Shown piece after piece: positions 11,169-22,200 of a stretch of 64,000 nt of DNA. How positions within the stretch are numbered: the stretch's first letter is position 1; each line of letters starts with the position of its first letter. The position numbers and the translations under genes were made by a program. Location of the stretch: assembly GCA_934045905.1 (NCBI GenBank), contig OW203768.1, forward strand, positions 26,689,060 through 26,753,059. The letters run 5' to 3'. The notes under the pieces were generated by a model that saw nothing but the letters and a program-made list of their open reading frames with translations, ran no database searches and was not told the DNA's origin. The DNA is from Leuctra nigra (taxonomy: Eukaryota > Arthropoda > Insecta > Plecoptera > Leuctridae).

Positions 11169-12068
11169 GACTTCACATCGCCGCGTGAGTAGTGTATAAA
11201 TGAAGATTGTAACCACGCTGAGTTGTAGCGGATATAACGTAGTGGTCTGGTCGTCCAGTCCCTATTTAAGGTTCAATCTAGACTTCACATCGCCGCGTGA
11301 GTAGTGTATAAATGTAGATTGTAACCACGCTGAGTTGTAGCGGATATAACGTAGTGGTCTGGTCGTCCAGTCCCTATTTAAGGTTCAATCTAGACTTCAC
11401 ATCGCCGCGTGAGTAGTGTATAAATGTAGATTGAAACCAACGCTGAGTTGTAGCGGATATAACGTAGTGGTCTGGTCGTCCAGTCCCTATTTAAGGTTCA
11501 ATCTAGACTTCACATCGCCGCGTGAGTAGTGTATAAATGTAGATTGAAACCAACGCTGAGTTGTAGCGGATATAACGTAGTGGTCTGGTCGTCCAGTCCC
11601 TATTTAAGGTTCAATCTAGACTTCACATCGCCGCGTGAGTAGTGTATAAATGTAGATTGAAACCAACGCTGAGTTGTAGCGGATATAACGTAGTGGTCTG
11701 GTCGTCCAGTCCCTATTTAAGGTTCAATCTAGACTTCACATCGCCGCGTGAGTAGTGTATAAATGTAGATTGAACCAACGCTGAGTTGTAGCGGATATAA
11801 CGTAGTGGTCTGGTCGTCCAGTCCCTATTTAAGGTTCAATCTAGACTTCACATCGCCGCGTGAGTAGTGTATAGATGTAGATTGTAACCACGCTGAGTTG
11901 TAGCGGATATAACGTAGTGGTCTGGTCGTCCAGTCCCTATTTAAGGTTCAATCTAGACTTCACATCGCCGCGTGAGTAGTGTATAAATGTAGATTGAAAC
12001 CAACGCTGAGTTGTAGCGGATATAACGTAGTGGTCTGGTCGTCCAGTCCCTATTTAAGGTTCAATCTA
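11169..12068 (+). repeat. Tandem array of eight 112/113-bp units
   Basis: Units start at 11169, 11281, 11393, 11506, 11619, 11732, 11844 and 11956, each opening gacttcacatcgccgcg. They differ by a handful of bases and by one-base indels (gtaaccacg against gaaaccaacg). Each unit contains a TATA-like gtataaatg, a Box A-like taacgtagtgg and a Box B-like ggttcaatc about 35 bases downstream. Unit-to-unit identity is very high, so the array is young or homogenised. It lies 5 kb upstream of the acyltransferase gene with no evident coding role. Confidence 0.95.
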
Positions 12069-13800
12069 GAGTTATGAAACAGAACCATTATGTTTTCTGG
12101 TGACCTGCTTGCGAGTGCAAGTAAGATAATGTATTTTGTTGTAACGTATTTTATATATTTCAATCAAGTGTGGCCACACTTGGATTGTCTCCGCGGGTCG
12201 TCGTCAGTCAGGGAAAGGGCACACTTTTCGATCATCACACATACCTAAATTCAACATTGTTTAAAGTCCAGCAATATTAGAACCTCGTATGTACGAGTTC
12301 TATTTAAGTAAATGTCCGAAGTAGTTCGGCGAGCATCATATCAAGAAGTGTAAGTAACGAGTTATTTTAATTACTAGTAAAAGTCCGAATCAGTTCGGCA
12401 AGCAACATGCGCTGTCGTTATTTATCATTGTATTGTATCAGTCTTATTTACTATTCATTCAATTGCATGTGTTGTGTTGCCTCCAGGCACACAGCTGATG
12501 AGGTTACGATCTGTTTTGTACACAGAGTCCATTTACGCGAGGAGGTCAAACCCCCGGTAATCTGTTATCTCATTCTGATCATTTGTATGTTGTGTTTATT
12601 TGACTGTTCTTTCATTCATCACTTGGGTTATGTAATAAAACTATAATTAATGTCAAGTGGACATCACAGCCTTATGTCTTGATAGTCTAGCACCTAGTTC
12701 TGATCCTATTGCTCTCACGCATGTTGTCTTTCTCTTTGTCAACTACCACGAGATCACCCGCCCTCGCCCTCGCCCATCTCCAGCTGTAGCTAGCTCGGCA
12801 CTAGGCTTGCCCGTCGCCTGACCTCTGAAGGTCGAAGACGTAGAGGAGGGTGGCAAGTTCATATACATACACTAACATCAATTTAGGGCCGGTCTTTCAG
12901 TAGTCTGCTAAACCAGTAGAAGTTTTAAACGGTCATTCGAAGATTGTCATTGGTTGTTGCCGTGGCAATGTAGTCCTTATTGACTGTTTAAAAGTTAGCA
13001 GCGCATTAAAAAACTTTAATTTCTCTTAGTAATTAGAACATAAGAAATCAAGTAAAACTGTCAAGTAACTCTCCCCGAGGGAGAAGACCTTGACTTCACT
13101 TTTCTACATTGTTTTGCGATGTTACTTGCAGTAGGTACTTTCAATTATAAGCTGATCTGGTGATTGTGACATTACAATAATGTAATATTCTGTGTAACAA
13201 TCTGTGAAAATATTACATTGTGTCTGATATTAATTAACGTTATAGGTATTCTAAATACATTAATTTCAAAGACATTGCATTTTTGAAAAAGCAAGGAAAT
13301 TGACTTGACACACAGGTAAATATATTCAAAGTGTAAGAATAAATTAATATTAAAACCGTGTGTGATTAATCGGAAAATAATTATTCAGTAAACATTTCAC
13401 TAAAACTTTATACTAACTTTACCATAAGACTTATCTTCAGGTTCTCAGCTTGATATAAACAATTTTTTGGCAACACATTTTATACCGAAATTAACACATT
13501 TGTGTGATAAAATACTGTGTATCTACAGAGAAGAAGTTTAATTTGAGCAAATTATGGCATATCTCAACTGTTGTCACTTTGCTCAATGTTCCTTACTTTT
13601 ATTGCATTTTTATCTTTGGCATTAATGAAGAATGACAATGCATGCTCAAACTGACAACAGTGGGATGTTCGAGATTTATGTTCAAAAATAAACTTACATT
13701 CACTACAGCCCTCGTTTATTTGCACCAAACATCATAAACGTCCCATAAAAAATGAAGCCGTCGTTCCTCGGAATCCACCATTTTCATATTTTCATGAATG
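12069..13800. other. Unassigned sequence with a palindrome and a duplicated motif
   Basis: A perfect 18-base palindrome (caagtgtggccacacttg) occurs at about 12165-12182. The motif gtccgaa-agttcggc-agca appears twice (about 12313-12337 and 12383-12407). The frame 12407-12646 encodes 79 residues of no recognisable family, and an AATAAA lies near its end. It could be a transcribed repeat or a solo-LTR-like sequence; I cannot assign it. Confidence 0.35.
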
Positions 13801-13807
13801 CTCAGCA

Positions 13808-14250
13808 GGACCTTCCCCACCGACGGCTGCCACCTTATCGCGGTGGTGGGTTTGTGTTGGCCAATGATCCACTGCAGCTACGCCGGCGAGCATATGCTCA
13901 TGTGTAAGGGCTACTCATGCCGGACAGGTCAGTGGTGAGGCCCAGACAAGAGCAGCCAGAGACGGCCTAACCATGCTCCCCTTGAATTTGCGGTCCCCTC
14001 GGGCTGGCGTTCCCCCTCGAGATGGTGATCCCCCTGAAATCGGGTCCCGCCGACCCGAACACTCACGCCCTCCCGGTCCGTCCCCATTCCGGCCTGGTCC
14101 TCCCACCAGTGCTGGACTTCCCCGGATAGGGCCCGTTAGGTCGACCCCCTTCCCATGTCCTCTACTTAATTCAACAAAGTTAAATGCAAAAATTAATGTG
14201 CGCAAAATAACCTCGTCGCTGACGCGCCGTTAAACAATAATAATCTAATA
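13808..14250 (+). repeat. Dispersed repeat R2, long copy
   Basis: It begins ccaccgacggctgccacctt, carries gtgttggccaatgatccact and catgccggacaggtcagtgg, and ends gacgcgccgttaaac with a TAA-rich tail. The copy at 33885-34335 matches over its full length. An open frame on each strand is probably incidental. The likely identity is a LINE 3' region or a large SINE. Confidence 0.8.
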
Positions 14251-14253
14251 ATT

Positions 14254-14653
14254 GAGCGAGCGTAGCGAGCGTCACCACGGTACTCTTACGGCACTTTCTC
14301 TGTGTGTTTTTTTTTGTTTTGTTTTGTTTTGTTTTTTTGTGTTCACTGCCCAGGTCAAACCGCACAACCAATCGATCTGAAATTTTGCACACGTACTAAC
14401 GTAATCTATGCGGTCTCTGGGATCGTTTTTGAAAGGGATCCTGTGATTGGTTCAAATTTAAAAAAAATTATCTTTCGATTGGTTGGCACGTTCAATTTTA
14501 AATTTTGATAAGTCATTACGACCAACATTTTGCCCAATCAAACAAAATTTCATCCAAATCCTCCCATTGGTTAAAATTTAAAAAAATATTTAATGTGTTT
14601 TTTGAAATTTAAACTAGAACCGTATGACCGATCAACTTAAAACTTTGCATGGT
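14254..14653 (+). repeat. Dispersed repeat R1, first part
   Basis: It opens gcgagcgtagcgagcgtc and continues with tactcttacggcactttc, a gttttgtttt run, ggtcaaaccgcacaacca and gatctgaaattttgcacac. It parallels the copy at 29919-30360. It is interrupted at catggt by a LINE fragment and resumes at about 15713. Confidence 0.75.
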
Positions 14654-15712
14654 TTATTTTATTTATTTAGCTTATGGCAGTACATCAAAGTTAAAAGAAA
14701 GTTTAAACAGTAAAAGCTAATAGTCCAACATAACGAAGATGGTTGTCAAGATATAAAATATGAACATAAACTAAAATAAAGCTCATAACCTAATTATATG
14801 TTAATTCTATAATTGTATATCAAGATTTTGTAGCCACTGAAACACATCTTCTGATGGTTGAATAAAATCTTCTTGACTCCCACCATAAGCTCTTAAAGGA
14901 CACTCGCTTCTGATGTGGAGCATGGTCTGTACCTCTTCCCCACAATCACACTCCGGCGACGATCTCATGCCCCATAAATGCAGGAAATAGTTGCAACGAC
15001 CTTGACCGGTTCGTATTCTGTTGAGAGATGTCCAGATTCTGCGGGGAAGCTCAAGTTCATCCCGGCCACGATCTTTAAAAATAGATTTCCAAGCTTCGGG
15101 GGCCTTGGTACTGAACTCCCTTTCCCACATCTCCATGCCGCTGTAGCCATCAGAATCCAGTTTCCTTGCAAGTTCCGTGGGTGGGTGTCTTGATTTGAGA
15201 CGGTGGTATCCGAGTGATAAATCTTGATGTATTGGAAGACTCAGATTTGTTTTAATTTTGTCATACTCCCTAAGCAGATTTATGGTCCTTCTGACGTGTG
15301 GTGGCTCTATGTGGCTTAACACTGGCAACCAATATAGTGGAGTTGATTTAATCGTGCCGCTTATAATTCTCATTGTTTGATTGAGAACAGTGTCAACCTT
15401 TTTGATGTGATGGCTGTTTAACCACACCGAGGAACAATATTCTGCTGTGGAATATACTAAAGCCATGGCTGATGTTCTCAATACGGAAGCCGATGCACCC
15501 CATGATGTACTAGCAAGCCTGGAAATGATGTTGTTCCTAGTCCTAAGTTTCGCTGAGACGTTGGTCAGGTGTTTGTTATATGACAAGCTTCTGTCCAATA
15601 CCACTCCAAGATACTTCGGGATAGGATTGAACGGCAAGAGTTTGCCATTAAGGAAGACTTTGAGTTGGGTTGTAGCCAGCTGGTTAGTTAGATGAAAGTA
15701 ACTGCTCATGGT
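14654..15712 (-). pseudogene. 5'-truncated LINE inserted in repeat R1
   Basis: An open minus-strand frame (15712-14807) of about 300 residues reads as the C-terminal part of a non-LTR RT. It has YLGVVLDRSLSYNKHL, the VYSTAEYCSSVWLNS block and a C-terminal RTGQGRCNYFLHLWG followed by a CDCGEEVQT-MLHIRSECP zinc-knuckle-like motif. Motif A and the YADD box are missing, so the copy is truncated. The 3' end has an (AAATA)n-like tail. The short string catggt flanks both sides (14648-14653 and 15713-15718), and R1 homology continues across, so this is an insertion with a 6-bp or so duplication. Confidence 0.8.
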
Positions 15713-16150
15713 CATGGTCATTGGGACCAACATTATCTGTATTTTTGACTACTTTCAGACTATTATGTGTTTAAATCCAAAAGTAATTGAAATTTTACGG
15801 ACATTTTGCGTGTTGGCTGTCAAATTTCTCGAAAATGTTGATCACGGCTACTTTGACTCTTCAGTTCTAATCCAAGGTAGTTGAGCAAAAACTTTAAACG
15901 CATATGAAACTAATAAGAACCGTTCAACAGATCGATCTGATATTGTGTACAAACACTAATATCGTATGAGTGGTCCCAGGTATATTTTGTGAAAGAGATT
16001 CTGTGATTTTTGAATATTTACTGGGAACGTAGTTCAATTATAAAGGTTCAATCGATCAACTTAAAACTTTACATGGTTATTGGGACCAATATTTGAGTGA
16101 TATTTGGATATTTTTAAACAAGTATGTGAAAAATTCAAGAATTATTGGCT
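15713..16150 (+). repeat. Dispersed repeat R1, second part
   Basis: It resumes with catggtcattgggaccaac, the string found at 30315 in the uninterrupted copy. A second internal cycle follows: gatcgatctgatattgtg, then gatcaacttaaaactttaca and tggttattgggaccaat. R1 therefore seems to be built of repeating submotifs. Confidence 0.65.
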
Positions 16151-16356
16151 TTTAATGATATTTTTGATAGACGCAGAATTTCGGTTCGAGGTGTTGCGCG
16201 TTGCTCGCTCATCAACGCGTTTCACAGAGCGTTTTCCTAGTCTAATTAGCAGGACCTTCCATAAATATGTGATCTCATGGACCGGCGCTTCAGTAGATCA
16301 TTTATTATCCTCGTAAAACTATATTTAACTTTAATTTCGTATAAAATTATTTCAGA

Positions 16357-17003
16357 ATGAGATCCATCTCGAAGTTCCCGACTGTTGAACGTCAGCTACA
16401 GGCTCTGTCAATATTCGGATACGTTTTATGTGTCATCGTATTGGGACTTGCTGGTGTCTTCCTGGTTCTATATCTGCTCTCCACTCGGTTCTACTGGCTG
16501 TCTCTCCTCTACATCGTCTTCCGCATTCGAGACCGACACATACCAGACCGAGGAGGCCGACCCAATGACTGGGTCAGAAGATGGAGTTGGTGGAAACATT
16601 GCCGAGACTATTTCCCCATCAACGTTATCAAAACTGCCGAATTGGATTATAAGAAAAATAACATCTTATGCTCTTTTCCTCATGGAGTATTTACTTTCGG
16701 AGGGATGTTTGGTTTTATTCATGAATACAATATGACAAGGGAAAAGTCACCAAGTATTCGCTACACGCTCATAACGGTGCCAATCAATATGATGATGCCG
16801 TTGTTGCGAGAGTTATTCCTGTCCCTTGGATTCTGCTCAGCTTCAAGAGAGAGTCTGAATTATCTGCTCAGCGATCCGATGGAAGAAAGGATTTTGGCAT
16901 TATCTATTGGAGGAGTAGAAGAATCTCTAAAGAGCAGACCAGGAAACCATGAGGTGGTGCTTACAAAAAGAAAGGGGTTCATTAAATTAGCGTTGCAACA
17001 TGG
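16357..17003 (+). CDS. Acyltransferase exon 1
   Basis: It encodes the membrane hairpin and the FPHG core and ends in phase 2 at catgg before gtaagg. The preceding acceptor-like ttcag is at 16351-16355. Confidence 0.9.
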
Positions 17004-18383
17004 GTAAGGATTAGACATACAAAACCATATATAAATTAATATAAAAAATGCATCAAATATCTATATTAATTTTAAACGTAAAATAATTTCGAATAATAAT
17101 CAGTAGCCATTGTTACTACTGGGTATCAATGGCTGCTGAGACCATGAAGTAATCTGATCACATATATTATTATTTTAAACCCTGCCAACAACAAAATTGT
17201 GTTCAGCCACCATGTTGCTAGTAACATTACAAAACAGTTAAGTTGACCGTACCTATTTTTAGTAAAAAATAAATGTATCCCTAATTACATCTACAGGTAA
17301 CTATTTACAAATAATTATGCAACTTGTGCTTAAATGTTTTCAAAAACCCAGGATTCGTTCCTCGTGACCCAATCTTATTAGATTAATTATTATATCTATA
17401 TAACTCAAATAATACATTATGGAATATACCCCAAAAGTAGGTTATAATATTTTCGTTTCTTTTCATCTACTTCTTCGGGCTAGTGTATATGAGATTCAAA
17501 TCTTATGTTTCCAGGGCAACTCTTCTTCCGACCTACGTGTTCGGTGAAACGGATGTATACGAGCAATGGCCGCATCCTGAAGGTTCTTGGTTGCAATGGA
17601 CTTACGGTGTGTGTCGCAAGATATTCGGAATTGCTCCAGTCATACCCAAAGGAACCGGTTTCCTGGGTATCTTGCCAAAGCGTACTCCAATCAACGTTGT
17701 TGGTATGTTCAAAGTAATCACACATTGAGGTAGCGATGCGCGCGTCGCCTTTTCGCTTTTTTGTCATGGACCTCTGTTTATTTTTTTAGTACTTTTTCTG
17801 TCAGTGCCTGTATACAGGTTTCACCAATCTTACGATTGAACCTGAAATTTTGCATACATATCTTTATACAAAATTAAAAATATTGTTCCTGATTAATTTC
17901 GATTTCGATTTTGTCAAATTGTACAAAAATTTCAGTCCTATCCACTATTTGGCTGAAGTTTAAATAATATCTACTGATTGGTTAAAATGAAAGTGTTCTG
18001 AATAGATAAGTAAAAACTTTGAATGGTGGCAAAACCGACATATTTAATATGTATCATTGTCTAATAATAATTTATTATGATCTTAATTGCTTCCTTCTCT
18101 ATACACAATAAACAATGTAATGCTGATTACATTTTTCTCACCACACTCCACTCTCCATGTGGCTGCCAGACGCAGTCCACTTGTAGCTGTCACTTATTAC
18201 TTGTATACTTTTATTCTTCTGGTTTCAGTTGGCAAACCGATGGATGTGGAGAAAGTTTTGGAGCCGACAAACGAACAAATAAACGAACTACACAAGAAGT
18301 TTGTCGACAATCTGGTATCTTTATTCGAAGAAGAAAAACACAAATACTTGCACAATTCTAATGTTTCATTAGTTATACATTAG
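16357..18383 (+). CDS. DGAT2/MOGAT-family acyltransferase (three exons)
   Basis: The product is a membrane-bound ER acyltransferase of the diacylglycerol/monoacylglycerol acyltransferase-2 family, which transfers fatty acyl-CoA to mono- or diacylglycerol in neutral-lipid synthesis. Exons are 16357-17003, 17515-17702 and 18229-18383. The splice sites are GT-AG and the phases fit (2, then 1), giving about 329 residues against roughly 330-390 for the family. Visible features are an N-terminal hydrophobic hairpin (about 19-57), the YFP motif at 85-87, KTAELD at 92-97, FPHG at 107-110, PTYVFGE near 221-227, and a C-terminal GKPMDVEK in exon 3. The first His of the family HPHG motif is Phe here while the catalytic-type second His is kept. 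The ATG follows directly after an acceptor-like ttatttcag, so a 5' UTR exon, or an N-terminal extension, may lie upstream. An R1 repeat sits in intron 2. DGAT2 versus MOGAT substrate preference cannot be decided from this. Confidence 0.92.
17515..17702 (+). CDS. Acyltransferase exon 2
   Basis: The acceptor is tgtttccag. It completes the Gly codon and encodes ATLLPTYVFGE through LPKRTPINV, ending in phase 1 before gtatgt. Confidence 0.9.
17780..18030 (+). repeat. Repeat R1 copy in the acyltransferase intron 2
   Basis: It has diverged R1 landmarks: caggtttcaccaatcttac, cctgaaattttgcatac and tactgattggttaaaat. An opening gcgatgcgcgcgtcgcc lies just upstream at 17733. Confidence 0.5.
18229..18383 (+). 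CDS. Acyltransferase exon 3
   Basis: The acceptor is ggtttcag. It encodes the conserved VGKPMDVEKVLEP and a charged C-terminus ending SNVSLVIH, then TAG. Confidence 0.9.
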
Positions 18384-18557
18384 ACAGAATCTAAGTTGCT
18401 ACTAATTGTATTGTATTATATTATTTATTTGTAGGAAGCAATTACAATTGCATACAATTGCAACAATTACACATGTTTTTATTGTCTTTGAGACATTTAA
18501 TCCTCCCATAGAGGGTCCCGTCATGCAAAACATCACCAATGCGCACCAGGTCTTTAT

Positions 18558-18563
18558 AATAAA
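18558..18563 (+). promoter_or_regulatory. Candidate polyadenylation signal AATAAA
   Basis: A perfect AATAAA about 175 bases after the acyltransferase stop codon. It is the nearest clear signal I noticed; use is not shown. Confidence 0.4.
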
Positions 18564-19130
18564 TTCAAATTTTATTATATTATTAGTAATTTATATAATT
18601 AATAACAGTTTATAACTCAAAAACAAACACTAATACAATACCTTCTATAATATTAATTGTACAAAAGTCATATCTCCACATTTCCTACAGAAACGCTATA
18701 AGATTTGTTCACAAAGTTCTATGTCAAGCAGGAAGTTACATAATTTTGCGTCTGAAACACTACTGAAACATATTTTTGGCTAAAAAATAAGTGTTCTTAT
18801 TCGTGCTTGTGATGATTTTAATTTTATATCAATGTTTTGATACTGAAATATGAATTTACAGATGTATTATTCTTTTCTTTTCTTTCAGTTGAATATACTT
18901 GGCTGGTATTTTATACGGAGTGTTTTATGGATTTAATTAATAGTACATGATAGTTATCCAGATTCTATCCCCAGAGCTACTTCTAGGTTTTAGACGGTAT
19001 CCCACCGATTTGAATACCAGTGTCGACTAATGGGTGTTTAGATATGACTATATATTTTGTTTTCTGGGACTTAAGTTTTAAATCTTCACACTCAAGAAAC
19101 ATTGTATCGTGACTTTCTGTGAAACTGAGA

Positions 19131-19279
19131 TTAGTCCAAGTCCAGCTTCTTGAATGATCCTTGCACTCCCAACTGATCTCCTTCGATCTTGTTCTCTCTC
19201 TTCGTCTCATCTACTTGGCAGTGTTTTTCTCCTTCCTTGAACCAATCTCTGCAATGAACCAGTGTGTCGAGGGTGCTTC
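19131..19279 (-). CDS. CRAL-TRIO gene exon 6 (C-terminus)
   Basis: The acceptor is ttctgcag on the minus strand. It encodes STLDTLVHCRDWFKEGEKH through GVQGSFKKLDLD and the TAA stop. Confidence 0.88.
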
Positions 19280-22200
19280 CTGCAGAAGAAAACACAATGA
19301 ATGATGAATATGATGAGTTTCATGATCAAGTCAACATATCATAGCCATACTAATGCCTGGAAAATGCGGGTCCATTTGTAATCGTCTTGTTATTATTATA
19401 TCTGTTAAAGATATCAACAATTATTTTGTAAAAATTTCAGATAGCTTAAATAAAAATTACATCTTTCGTTCGCAAGAATTATGATAAAACTGTAACACTG
19501 GAATCTTTTACCGGTCTACATAATAGTCTGCATGGTCATTGGGTCCAATATTCAATAAGTATTTGTTGGCAATTTCAAACACATCGATAATGAACTTCAA
19601 GGGAAAATGAAATTTTACTGAAATTTTGTGCTGTTTTGAAATATTTGCCAATAAGTTTAAAGAAATGTAAGTTATTTTATCACTGCTTCTTTGACGAATT
19701 CGTTAGATTATCTTCAAATGGGTTCGCAAGTCTGTTGAGAAAGAAATTTTACACGCATATTAATTCGCATGCAATACGAAGACTCAACAAGTTACCCAGA
19801 TCTCATACCAAACAAATACTTTATTATTGCTATTAATATCACATTTTGAACAATTGAAGGTGTTCCTATAACTGCTTCGTTATACGCACAAGTTTTACGC
19901 TGAAAATAAATCATACTGACAACATCTGTTCTTGCAACACGCTGCAATCTATTACCGGTTCTCTTATCATTGAAGTCTTGAGAATCACTTACTGAACAGC
20001 TCCTGGTAAGTTTCGTCCTCGCCGCCGTAATCCTTAGGCAGGATCTTCTTCGGTACGGTCTTGTAGAGTTCCTCCATTCCTTCTTCACCAGCGTGGAAGT
20101 GAATCTGAAACACAGGACGCTTGTCAGCTATAACTCAACACCTTAGCGCAGTGGTGTGATTTGTATTGGGCAACGAGCTATTGGGCTAGGCCGTCGGGGT
20201 CGAGTGGTGAGGCCCTGACAAAGATCAGCCAGGGTCGATATTGTTTCATTCCTTCCCACGGATTCAGACCCAGACGGACCGTAGTCCTCGGTCTGTCTTC
20301 CCCCTTGTGATTGATATCCAGCAGAATCGCCTCACTAGTTTAAACGATCTCATCACCCGGTCTGTCCATAGACATTGAAAGCAGTTTGGGTCAAGATGTC
20401 TACGGGTCTGTCACCATTCTGGATTTGCATTTCCACCAGTAGTGGACTTCCACGGCCTCTCTCTAAATACCCAGCGCCTGACTACCACTGCCATGAAACT
20501 ACTGTAATAAAATGCGCCAACTTGTTTGAGCCTTGAGTCTTAGTTTGAGACCACTCTGACTTCCATCCAACCGCACTCTTTTTAATACTTATGTTCACCA
20601 CTTCCTTTTTATGAAATTGTCAACCAATATATTTAATATTTCGACATAAAAACCATTTTAGTCTCAAAAGATAATAATGATACACGATCAAACTGACAAC
20701 TCTAACTCTCTGGGGGATACATCGTAAACGTTCCAGGCAGTTAGGATGACGAAGTGAGGAGCTATGTGAAAACATCCGACCGATATGTCTGTCTGTCTGT
20801 CTGTATGTCTATAATCACCAGCTCCATGGTCTCCTTCTTCAAGAACGGCCGCATCACCGCCATGATCGTGTTGATCAACGGCGTCACGTTGATGACGTGC
20901 ATCGCCTTCAACTTCACCGGCATCGCTTCCTGCAACATAAAGCAATAGGCGAGCGATTCGAACCGACTGCTGTATTGCATCACTCATTGTAACGCGTTGA
21001 TCGGCGAGCCTTCGTATTGCATGCGAATTGATATGCGTTTGAAAGTTTATGCTCGTCAGACCTTGGAAAGAGCCGAAGCGAAATGCATTGAAGAAGCAGA
21101 TACAAAATGTATGACATTTCCTTCAAAATATTTGAAAGATATTTCCCAACATGCATAAAATGCCCGTAAAATGTACCAACGTCTGAAGACGTGTCTGAAA
21201 ATTGTCAGAACACCCCGATGACCATTCAACGTTTGAAGTAGATCGGTATATAACTTAAAATCCAGATAAATTAAATTCAGTTCCAGTTTAAATTACAAAA
21301 ATAATACAAGTATTCTGTTCAAAAACAATACACTGGCCGCTCAGATAGATTGGTTAAAAGGTTTGACCTGGGTTTGAAAAGAGGGGGAGGTTCCGCTTCT
21401 TCTAACTTAATCAAAATTTTTAAAATCCAAAAGCGTGCAATGAGAATTATTATGGGACTTATGAAGAATAGGCACAGTGACGGGTCTTATTCTAAACCAC
21501 ACTGTAAACCGTACTTTATCAATCATAGTATACTAACCCTCTTTAGTCTTTTCATATACCAATCCTCAATCAACACGCATTTAAATTCAAACAAATTAAC
21601 ACTAAACAGCAACATTCATAACCATAACACACGACACTCTCACCAGGTACATACTCAATATAAGAGAACTAAACTAATACAACAGAACTCTGCTTACATA
21701 CATTCAAAAATTTATAATAAAATCCCAAGTAGAATAAAAGAATCCAAGGATATCCACAGCTTCAAAAGGTCCCTGAAAACTCTACTTTCCAAAGCAGCCT
21801 ACTACTCCATAAATGAATTTCTCGAGGATAATGACCTGAACTGAATTAGAATTAAAATTATCACATTTCTCGTGGGTGTTTCATGCTTGTATTTACTCCT
21901 CACTTAGTATAGTACTGGTTATAGTTCCATTGACTTCTGCCTTCTATAATAATTGAATATATTGTGATTTGCCACTTAGTGTAATTTCTTATGATCTCTT
22001 ATGTCTGTTTTATTTTCATACATCAGTGAGAGTGATGCCATTGTGATGCTCTGTTACCTTGTAGCCACTGGGATTATTCTTAATATTGTTTATTATTTAA
22101 GCTAATGACAATGTATTTTTATTATGCAACTCTTCAATATTTTTACATAGTATTAGGACACTAACATTCATCATTATTATGGGATGCTGAATTGTTTAAG

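Noticed and set aside
11169..12068. CRISPR-like repeat array
   Set aside because: The whole 112/113-bp unit repeats without unique spacers, and the sequence is a eukaryotic genome; it is a minisatellite.
12490..12530. Hammerhead ribozyme (ctgatgagg string)
   Set aside because: CTGATGAG is present but no GAAA strand or stem II partner follows at a suitable distance.
12407..12646. 79-residue Cys-rich secreted peptide gene
   Set aside because: Composition is suggestive but there is no signal peptide cleavage context, homologous copy or splice support; kept as unassigned.
13915..14233. Gly/Pro-rich ORFs on both strands in R2
   Set aside because: The same frames decay in the other R2 copies; they are GC-rich repeat sequence, not conserved coding.
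14965..15695. Plus-strand ORFs at 14978-15193 and 15447-15695
   Set aside because: They are opposite-strand shadows of the truncated LINE RT frame.
18077..18361. 94-residue ORF overlapping acyltransferase exon 3
   Set aside because: Different frame; the exon 3 frame carries the conserved GKPMDVEK and joins exon 2 in phase.
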